This document shows, piece after piece, positions 58,346-64,000 of a stretch of DNA of 64,000 bases. The position numbers were made by a program, and so were the translations under genes. Numbering within the stretch: the stretch's first letter is position 1; each line of letters begins with the position of its first letter. Origin of the DNA: Comamonadaceae bacterium OS-1 (lineage in GTDB: Bacteria > Pseudomonadota > Gammaproteobacteria > Burkholderiales > Burkholderiaceae_C); assembly GCA_027923965.1 (NCBI GenBank), contig AP026969.1, forward strand, positions 558,001 to 622,000, written 5' to 3'. The notes under the pieces are model-generated. The model did no database searches. It had not been told where the DNA came from and saw nothing but the letters and a program-made list of their open reading frames with translations.

Positions 58346-59535
58346 TGGTGCCGCGATTGCAGCCCTCCGCTCCCGCCCACCCCGCCGCAGGGGAAGAGCA
58401 CCAGCTCCACCATTGGCTGCACGCCCTGGCCCCCGCCACCTGGGTGACCTATGGGCTGATCGTGCTGAATGTGGCGGTGTGGGTGCTGATGGTGTCCCTG
58501 GGGGTGAACGTGTTCAGCCCTCCGGCCGAGTTGCTGTTGCACTGGGGGGGCAATGCGGCCTCCGAGGTGCAGCGCGGCCAGGTGTGGCGGCTGCTGAGTG
58601 CTACTTTCTTGCACAGCGGCATCGTGCACCTGGTGATGAACATGCTGGGCCTGTGGGCCATCGGCCAAACCGCCGAGCGCATCTACGGGCACCGGGTGTA
58701 TTTGGGTATTTACCTGGCGTCGGCCTTGGCCGGGAGCGCCCTGAGCCTGCATTTTTCGGCCCAGCAAACCGTCTCGGTCGGGGCTTCGGGCGCGGTGTTC
58801 GGGTTGGCGGGGGTGGTGCTGGTGGCCGTGCTGCGGCACCGCGACAGCATGCCCCGGCTGTTTGGCAAGCCCATGCTGCGGGGGATTGGTTTTTTTGTGG
58901 TGTATTCGCTGGCGCAGGGCTTTTTGCAGACGGGGGTAGACAACGCGGCCCACGTCGGCGGCCTGCTGGCAGGGGCGCTGATGGCCTGCATTTTGCCGGT
59001 GCGGCCCGATCTGCTGCAGTCGCGCGCCCATGCGCGGGGCCGTGAGCTGCTGGCCCTGGCGGCCATAGCGGCTCTGGTGGGCGGGCTGGTGGCGCTGGCC
59101 CCGCCAGCGGCGGTGGACTTTCAGCGCAAGTACACGGGCGCGGCGGCCTATGACCAGGGTATGCGCAGCTTCAATGCGGCGATGCGGCAACTGGGCCTGG
59201 AGTCCCAGTGGCAGCGGGCTGGCAAACTGACCGCGCAGCAAGCGGACGAACGCAGCCGCAGCGTGCATGCCCCGGCGTTCCGCAAAGCGCAGGCCGAACT
59301 GGCTGCCGCCTGGTTGCCCCCTGGCGACCCGCGCAATGCGCTGCTGCACGCGGTGCGGCTGCAGGCTGGCTGGATGGCCGAAATGCAGGCCATGGAGTCG
59401 GTGACCCCGCCCGGCAGCAGCCAACCGCAGCCTGTCGATCCAGCCCGCATGGCCGAGCTGCAGGCTGCAATACAGCGCTCGGCCCAGCGCTTTGCGCTAC
59501 CACCCGCACCGCTGCCTCCACCTTCTCGCCGTTGA
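58345..59535 (+). CDS. Rhomboid-family intramembrane serine protease
   Basis: This 396-residue protein has a six-helix rhomboid core (about residues 38-225) followed by a helix at about 232-250 and a ~140-residue soluble C-terminal tail, Gln/Ala/Pro-rich and of no recognised fold. The catalytic serine is in VSVGASGAVFG (GxSG), and the histidine is in NAAHVGGLLAG. The loop-1 HSGIVHLVMNMLGLWAIG contains the conserved His-x-x-x-Asn pattern. It should cleave membrane proteins within the inner membrane; substrates are unknown. The ATG at 58345 is one base into the haemoglobin stop; a GTG one codon earlier is possible. Confidence 0.9.
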   Translation: MVPRLQPSAPAHPAAGEEHQLHHWLHALAPATWVTYGLIVLNVAVWVLMVSLGVNVFSPPAELLLHWGGNAASEVQRGQVWRLLSATFLHSGIVHLVMNMLGLWAIGQTAERIYGHRVYLGIYLASALAGSALSLHFSAQQTVSVGASGAVFGLAGVVLVAVLRHRDSMPRLFGKPMLRGIGFFVVYSLAQGFLQTGVDNAAHVGGLLAGALMACILPVRPDLLQSRAHARGRELLALAAIAALVGGLVALAPPAAVDFQRKYTGAAAYDQGMRSFNAAMRQLGLESQWQRAGKLTAQQADERSRSVHAPAFRKAQAELAAAWLPPGDPRNALLHAVRLQAGWMAEMQAMESVTPPGSSQPQPVDPARMAELQAAIQRSAQRFALPPAPLPPPSRR

Positions 59536-59624
59536 GCCAGATGTACGCATAACAGTGTTTAATTCTGTATGCAAGGCGGAGCCCAGGTTGGACTAAGCTG
59601 GTTACACATCATGAGGTACAGCGC

Positions 59625-61763
59625 ATGGAAATGGGCAGCACGGGGGAACGTAGGGATGGCACGGCGGTCTGGTCCCAGACCCTGCAGCGCCTGCGCCTGT
59701 GGTTGCAAGCGATTAGGGAAGCCTACGTAGCCCTGCTGCCGGTCACGGTGCTGGGCGTCATGGGCAACACCTTGGCGCAGATGCCGTACCCGCCATATGT
59801 GCAATGGATGAATGCCCAGTTTGGCCCGGGCTGGCACGCCACGGCCATGCTGCTGTACTACGCCACCCTGGGCACGATGGGACTGATGGGCACGGTGGTG
59901 ATTGCCGCCCGCACCACCACCCTGAGCCGGGCCCAGGACCGGCGGGTGGACCGCTCCATCGTCACCGTGTCCATGGTGGCGGCCAGCGCTTTTTTGCTGG
60001 TGGTGCTGCGCGACCCGCCCGATTTTCAGGTGTTGGGCTATGCCAGCGCGTTCCAGAGCATCATTGTGGGTGTGGCCGCCGCCGAGCTGATGCGCCTGCT
60101 GGGCCGCTGGCTGCCCAGCCATACCACCATGGCTGGGGTGGACGGTGGCGTGTCGCTGCAGAGCGCCCTGCACATGACCGGCACGGCGGCCCTGACGCTG
60201 CTGGCCGTCTGGCTGGCCCATGGGCTGTGGCGGGGTTTGTCGGACGCGGTGGTCTGGCCGCTGCTGGGGCAGGGGTGGCAATGGTTTTTGCAGCTGGGGC
60301 CGAGTGGAGACGTGCTCAATTTCGGCATGGTGCTGCTCAACCAGCTGCTGTGGATGGTGGGTGTCAATGGTGGGCAGTTTTTGTATGCAGTGTCCAGCGC
60401 CTCGGGTTTGGTGGCCCCGGCCACTGCCCTGCATTCCGATCAACTGATCTCGCTGATGTTCCTCAACACCTTCGTGCACAACGGCGGGGCGGGTGCCACC
60501 TGGGGCCTGATCCTGTACTGCGTCACCCAGGGCAAAGATACGTCGTTACGGCGGCTGGCCTGGTACTCGGTGCTGCCCGCCCTGCTGAACATGAACGAGC
60601 TGCTGCTGTTCGGTATTCCGCTGGTGCTCAGCCGCACGCTGCTGCTGCCGTTCATCGCCGCGCCGCTGCTGAACTGCCTGATTGCCACCCTGGCCTATTC
60701 GGTGTTTGGCATGCCGTTGGACGGCCAGCCGGTGATCTGGTCCACGCCGGTGTTCGTGTCCGGCTACCTCATGTCCGGTGGCTGGAGCGGCGTGGGCGTG
60801 CAAGCCCTGTGTTTGCTGTGCAGCACCCTGGTGTACGCCCCGTTTGTGCGCCAGCTGGAAAACGCGCGCATGCAGCGCAACCAGGCGTTTTTCAAGTCGG
60901 CGCTGGACGTGCTGATGTCCCCCGAGGTAGAAACCCAGACCGGGGCCCTGGACCGGGCGGACGCGGTGGGTGAGGTGGCCCGCTGCCTGGTGCGCGACTT
61001 CCGGGCCGACATCGGCTCCTCGCGCGTCACCCTGGCCTACCAGCCCCAGCACGACGCCCAGGGCCGGGTGGTCGGGCTGGAGTCGCTGCTGCGCTGGACC
61101 CACGCCAGCCACGGCCCGGTGCCCACCGCCGCCCTGATCAACGTGGCCGAAGAATGCGACCTGATCCACCACATCGGAGCCTGGGTGGTGCAGCGGGTGT
61201 GCGAAGACCTGGCCGTGTGGCAAAAGGCGGGCTGCATCGCAGACACGGGCTTCACCGTGTCGGTCAACATGTCGCCGGTGCAATTGCAATCCGCCACCTG
61301 GGTGCAAACCGTGGCCGATGCCCTGCGCACCCACGGCATCCAGAGTAAAGACATCGACATCGAAATCACCGAAGGTCGCACCATCGCCAACACCGCCCAG
61401 GCCGACAAAACCCTGGCCGAGCTCCAGGCCATGGGCTTGTCGCTGTCGATGGACGACTTCGGCATGGGCTGTACCTCGCTGCTGTACATGCACCGCTTCA
61501 AGGTCCACGCCATCAAGCTCGACGGCGTGCTCACCCGCAATGTGCTGCACAACCCGGTAGACCAGGACATCATCCGCTGCGTTTGCCGCCTGGGCCATTC
61601 CCAGGGCGTGTACGTGGTGGCCGAATTCGTCGAACAAGCCGCCCAGCGCGACATGCTGCAAGCCCTGGGCTGTGACTTCTTCCAGGGCTGGCTATACAGC
61701 CCGGCCATGCCCGCGGACAAGGTGCCGATGTACCTGAAGGCCTGGCACAAGGCGACGCAGTGA
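59625..61763 (+). CDS. PTS EIIC-like membrane domain fused to EAL phosphodiesterase
   Basis: This 712-residue protein has N-terminal residues ~30-425 resembling a cellobiose-type PTS EIIC permease, about ten helices with LLNQLLWMVGVNGGQFL and LMFLNTFVHNGGAGATWG. C-terminal residues ~455-705 form an EAL domain. The EAL signature is ESLLRW (Glu486), and the other catalytic residues are present: NMSPVQL, EITEGRTI, MDDFGMG, IKLDG, AEFVEQ and FQGW. It should therefore hydrolyse cyclic-di-GMP. No EIIA or EIIB is fused or adjacent, so the permease part may act as a sugar sensor rather than a phosphotransferase. GAGG lies 8 bases before the ATG. Confidence 0.88.
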   Translation: MEMGSTGERRDGTAVWSQTLQRLRLWLQAIREAYVALLPVTVLGVMGNTLAQMPYPPYVQWMNAQFGPGWHATAMLLYYATLGTMGLMGTVVIAARTTTLSRAQDRRVDRSIVTVSMVAASAFLLVVLRDPPDFQVLGYASAFQSIIVGVAAAELMRLLGRWLPSHTTMAGVDGGVSLQSALHMTGTAALTLLAVWLAHGLWRGLSDAVVWPLLGQGWQWFLQLGPSGDVLNFGMVLLNQLLWMVGVNGGQFLYAVSSASGLVAPATALHSDQLISLMFLNTFVHNGGAGATWGLILYCVTQGKDTSLRRLAWYSVLPALLNMNELLLFGIPLVLSRTLLLPFIAAPLLNCLIATLAYSVFGMPLDGQPVIWSTPVFVSGYLMSGGWSGVGVQALCLLCSTLVYAPFVRQLENARMQRNQAFFKSALDVLMSPEVETQTGALDRADAVGEVARCLVRDFRADIGSSRVTLAYQPQHDAQGRVVGLESLLRWTHASHGPVPTAALINVAEECDLIHHIGAWVVQRVCEDLAVWQKAGCIADTGFTVSVNMSPVQLQSATWVQTVADALRTHGIQSKDIDIEITEGRTIANTAQADKTLAELQAMGLSLSMDDFGMGCTSLLYMHRFKVHAIKLDGVLTRNVLHNPVDQDIIRCVCRLGHSQGVYVVAEFVEQAAQRDMLQALGCDFFQGWLYSPAMPADKVPMYLKAWHKATQ

Positions 61764-61810
61764 GCTTGCCGTGGTGTACGCTGGGGGAATAGACAACCCC
61801 CAAGAACACC

Positions 61811-62902
61811 ATGACCCACATCCATTCGCTCACCGCCCCCATCCGCGTCGCCGTCATCGGCTATGGCTTGGCGGGCCGCGTTTTCCATGCGCCGCTGATC
61901 GACGGCGTGCCCGGCCTGGAACTGGCCTGCATCTGCTCCAGCAAACCCGAGGCGGTGCACGCCGATTGGCCGCAGGTACGCGTGGTGCCCACCCCCGAGG
62001 CCGCATTTGCCGACCCGGCCATCGACCTGGTCATCATCGCCACCAGCAACGCCAGCCACCACGCCCTGGCCCGGGCCGCACTGCTGGCGGGCAAGCACGT
62101 GGTGGTGGACAAACCCTGCACCGTGACCCTGGCCGAGACCGAGGATTTGCTGGCCGTGGCCGCACAGCAGAACCGCATGCTCACCGTCTACCAGAACCGC
62201 CGCTATGACGGCGACTTCTTCCTGCTACAGCAGGTGCTGGCCAGCGGGCAACTGGGGCGTATTACGCACTTCGAATCGCACTTTGACCGCTTCCGCCAGG
62301 TCATCCCCGGCCGCTGGCGCGAGCAGGACATTCCCGGGTCGGACCTGTGGATGGACCTGGGCGCGCACCTGGTAGACCAGGCCCTGCAACTCTTCGGCGT
62401 GCCCGACGGCCTGCTGCTCGACGTGGCCCGCCAGCGCGAAGGCACGCAAACCAACGACTACTTCCACGCCCAGTTGCGCTACCCCTCCCGCCACCCCGGC
62501 CTGCGCGTGGTGTTGCACGCCAGCTCCTGCGTGGCCGCCAGCGGCCCGCGCTTTGTGCTGCACGGCACGGGGGGCTCGTTCACCAAGTTCGGGCTGGACA
62601 CGCAAGAAGACACGCTCAAGGGCGGGGCCCGTCCACAGCTGGCCAACCTGGAAGATTGGGGCGGCGACCCGCTGCCCGGCCAACTGCTGCGCGTCAAAGA
62701 TGGCCAGCACATCAGCTCCACCACGCCCGACACGCCCGGCAACTATCTGCAGTACTACGCCGGTGTGCGCGACTACCTGCTGGGCCAGTCCAGCGCCGCC
62801 CCGGTGCCCCCGCAGCAGGTACGCCAGGTGATGGCGATGCTGGAGCGTGGCACGCAGAGCGCGGTGCAAGGCGGCTGGGTGACCACGGGCGACCTGGCTT
62901 AA
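61811..62902 (+). CDS. Gfo/Idh/MocA-family NAD(P)-dependent oxidoreductase
   Basis: This 363-residue dehydrogenase has an N-terminal Rossmann domain (VAVIGYGLAGRVFHAP, with GxGxxG) and the KHVVVDKPCTVTLAE motif, whose Lys is catalytic. The C-terminal alpha/beta dimerisation domain (about 135-345) includes FESHFDRFRQVIPGRWRE and LWMDLGAHLVDQALQLFG, where Asp and His complete the active site. The layout resembles the YdgJ/YvaA (inositol or gluconate dehydrogenase) branch. The substrate cannot be fixed from sequence. It is convergent with the ribbon-helix-helix gene, sharing a TTAA palindrome at the stops. Confidence 0.88.
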   Translation: MTHIHSLTAPIRVAVIGYGLAGRVFHAPLIDGVPGLELACICSSKPEAVHADWPQVRVVPTPEAAFADPAIDLVIIATSNASHHALARAALLAGKHVVVDKPCTVTLAETEDLLAVAAQQNRMLTVYQNRRYDGDFFLLQQVLASGQLGRITHFESHFDRFRQVIPGRWREQDIPGSDLWMDLGAHLVDQALQLFGVPDGLLLDVARQREGTQTNDYFHAQLRYPSRHPGLRVVLHASSCVAASGPRFVLHGTGGSFTKFGLDTQEDTLKGGARPQLANLEDWGGDPLPGQLLRVKDGQHISSTTPDTPGNYLQYYAGVRDYLLGQSSAAPVPPQQVRQVMAMLERGTQSAVQGGWVTTGDLA

Positions 62903-63165
62903 ACCTGTTCGGAGTTGCCCTCAACCTCGTCGCCTGTGCGTGGTGCCTCACCCGTTGGGCGGGCCATCAACTGGTCAAACGCGGCCAGGTCGGCCCGTGC
63001 GCTGCGCTCGGGAAAGTAGACCTCGGCTTGCATCATGGCCAGTTTTTCTGCCACGGCAATGCTGACAAACTGGTTGATGCTGGTGCCGTCCTGTTTGCTC
63101 ATGCGCTCCACACCCGCGCGGATGGAGCGGGGCAAGCGCAAGGGGTAAGTGCTCAAACTGCTCAT
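62899..63165 (-). CDS. Ribbon-helix-helix antitoxin-like protein
   Basis: This 88-residue protein begins with an Arc/MetJ-like ribbon (SSLSTYPLRLPRSIRAGVER) and a helix pair (GTSINQFVSIAVAEKLAMM), then an acidic disordered tail (about 55-88). It resembles CopG/HicB-type antitoxins. The gene follows a PIN toxin gene with a 4-base overlap (ATGA at 63162-63165), so the order is toxin first, antitoxin second. It probably binds the palindrome upstream of the toxin gene to autoregulate. Confidence 0.78.
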   Translation of the reverse strand: MSSLSTYPLRLPRSIRAGVERMSKQDGTSINQFVSIAVAEKLAMMQAEVYFPERSARADLAAFDQLMARPTGEAPRTGDEVEGNSEQV

Positions 63166-63581
63166 GGCACACTCCTTAAAAATAGACCGGGTGGGGCCAA
63201 GCGCAGATGAAAGCGGCTGGCAGCATCGGCAAAATGCCGAAGATTGAAGTTGACCAAGGCATCGGCACTGGCATTGACTGCCGCCTCCAGCAACAGTTCA
63301 TCGGCGGGGTCACGCAACTGGGGTCGCCATAAAAAGTGCACCGCGACCGGCTCGGTAAAGCTGGCCAGCGCATCCAGAAAAATACCCACCTGCCTCAAAT
63401 CCAGGCCGGATGCCAAGACATGCTCTGGCCGCGTGCAAACCGCCTCGTATTCCATAAACAGGCTCACGCTGGCCGCCATGCGGATGTGGCCTGCCCGTGC
63501 CATGCGCACCAGTTCGGCGGATGCACCTGTCGGGCTGCGCAACGCGGCAACCACAACATCGGTGTCGAGCACAACTTTCAT
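63162..63581 (-). CDS. PIN-domain toxin (COG1569-like)
   Basis: This 139-residue PIN-domain putative RNase starts KVVLDTDVVVAALRS (first acid), has a middle acid in FMEYEAVCTRPEH and late acids in RDPADELLLEAAVN, and a final NFNLRHF segment, matching the PIN_3 pattern. ATG 63581 is close behind a palindromic operator (63593-63604). It pairs with the downstream ribbon-helix-helix protein. Distinct from the PIN toxin beside metG: the two share only the family pattern and have different antitoxin types. Confidence 0.8.
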   Translation of the reverse strand: MKVVLDTDVVVAALRSPTGASAELVRMARAGHIRMAASVSLFMEYEAVCTRPEHVLASGLDLRQVGIFLDALASFTEPVAVHFLWRPQLRDPADELLLEAAVNASADALVNFNLRHFADAASRFHLRLAPPGLFLRSVP

Positions 63582-63592
63582 CCGTAAATAAT

Positions 63593-63617
63593 ATCACTAG
63601 TGATGTGATGTGATACT
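63593..63617 (-). promoter_or_regulatory. Palindromic operator of the PIN/RHH module
   Basis: A perfect 12-bp palindrome ATCACTAGTGAT is followed by GTGATGTGATAC, giving three GTGAT half-sites in tandem, 11 bases upstream of the toxin start. Repeated short half-sites are typical for ribbon-helix-helix dimers. Confidence 0.6.
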
Positions 63618-63674
63618 TTCCATGCGGATGTGCTTTTGTTTCTGATTTTTGTAAGAAATAAGGCTTTATCGCTC

Positions 63675-63715
63675 TATTTATAAGCGCAACTAGCTACTAA
63701 ATAAATAGCAAAAAA
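63675..63715. repeat. Dispersed repeat copy, partial
   Basis: TTTATAAGCGCAACTAGCTA then CTAAATAAATAGCAAAAA matches the right half of the family. Located in the gap between the PIN and DUF6502 genes. Confidence 0.6.
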
Positions 63716-63740
63716 TACACCAAGATACATGTTTGTTAAA

Positions 63741-63761
63741 ATATGGGAAATATTCCCATAT
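63741..63761 (+). promoter_or_regulatory. Palindrome upstream of the DUF6502 gene
   Basis: ATATGGGAA and TTCCCATAT, 9-bp perfect arms around a 3-base centre, end 11 bases before the ATG. Position and symmetry suggest a repressor site overlapping the promoter or leader. Confidence 0.5.
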
Positions 63762-63772
63762 AAACTCCAAAC

Positions 63773-64000
63773 ATGTCCGAAGCCTCCATTTCATCCCCCG
63801 GCCAGCCGGTGCTCACCCAGGTGCTGGCCATGCTGCAGCCGCTGGTGGTGTGGCTGCTGCGCTCGGGGGTGGGGTATACCGATTTGACGGCGGCGCTGAA
63901 GCCGGTGTTCCTGGAGGCGGCGCGGGCCGAACTGGCGCGTACCGGGGCCAAGCAGACGGATTCGGCCATCAGCCTGCTGTCGGGCGTGCACCGCAAGGAC
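63773..64000 (+). CDS. DUF6502-like protein, 5' part
   Basis: The first 76 codons of a gene cut by the window end. The product begins MSEASISSPGQPVLTQ and continues with LLRSGVGYTDLTAALKPVFLE and TDSAISLLSGVHRKD. This pattern, a helical segment resembling a degenerate helix-turn-helix with a final 'SLLxGVHRKD', fits the DUF6502 family as I recall it. Function unknown. A palindrome just upstream suggests regulated expression. Confidence 0.55.
   Translation, partial: MSEASISSPGQPVLTQVLAMLQPLVVWLLRSGVGYTDLTAALKPVFLEAARAELARTGAKQTDSAISLLSGVHRKD

Overview
The window is a chromosomal segment of a high-GC betaproteobacterium, most likely a Comamonadaceae member (Rhodoferax/Polaromonas/Acidovorax relatives). 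This rests on the order carAB-greA-DUF4149-yhbY-rlmE-ftsH-folP-glmM, which is typical of Burkholderiales, on ornithine-lipid acyltransferase and fds-type formate dehydrogenase genes, and on a dispersed ~50-75 bp palindromic repeat present in at least a dozen copies. I found no tRNA, rRNA, CRISPR array, prophage or transposase gene.

Layout. 1-10.2 kb is housekeeping: carbamoyl-phosphate synthase, GreA, 23S rRNA methyltransferase RlmE, FtsH, dihydropteroate synthase and phosphoglucosamine mutase. 10.2-18.7 kb holds a coupled two-component pair, an SPFH protein with an exported partner of unknown function, OlsB, ScpA, DUF3460 and a BamE-like lipoprotein. 18.7-25.7 kb has a LysR/MFS divergent pair separated by a segment bounded by 19-bp perfect inverted repeats, a SulP permease, and metG preceded by a Phd/PIN toxin-antitoxin pair whose toxin stop overlaps the metG start. 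25.7-31.8 kb has a patatin phospholipase, a MocR-type regulator with DUF2917, an NhaR-like regulator, a BI-1/YccA protein and ApbC. 31.9-40.8 kb is a formate module: LysR regulator, OFA-family MFS transporter, fdsG-fdsB-fdsA-fdhD-fdsD.

40.8-42.5 kb is a repeat-rich island in which a small SGNH hydrolase gene lies between two ~400-bp inverted repeats. It is followed by an SMP-30 lactonase-like gene, a 7TM diguanylate cyclase, a YbbP-like permease and a PerM-type protein. 49.5-57.8 kb is the most unusual locus: a hybrid histidine kinase translationally coupled to a 1933-residue protein that joins a GMC (cholesterol-oxidase-like) flavoprotein, an alpha/beta hydrolase with a cysteine in the nucleophile elbow, and a PhoD-like metallophosphatase. 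A convergent NarL/LuxR-type response regulator lies directly downstream. 57.9-64 kb has a truncated haemoglobin coupled to a rhomboid protease, a PTS-EIIC/EAL fusion, a Gfo/Idh/MocA oxidoreductase, a toxin-first PIN/ribbon-helix-helix pair with a palindromic operator, and the start of a DUF6502 gene.

The parts connect in a few places. The formate genes form one co-directional import/oxidation unit. Two genes (GGDEF and EIIC-EAL) make and break cyclic-di-GMP. The fusion enzyme locus looks like a self-contained sensed and regulated catabolic unit. Functional statements rest on motifs read by eye; no database search was possible.
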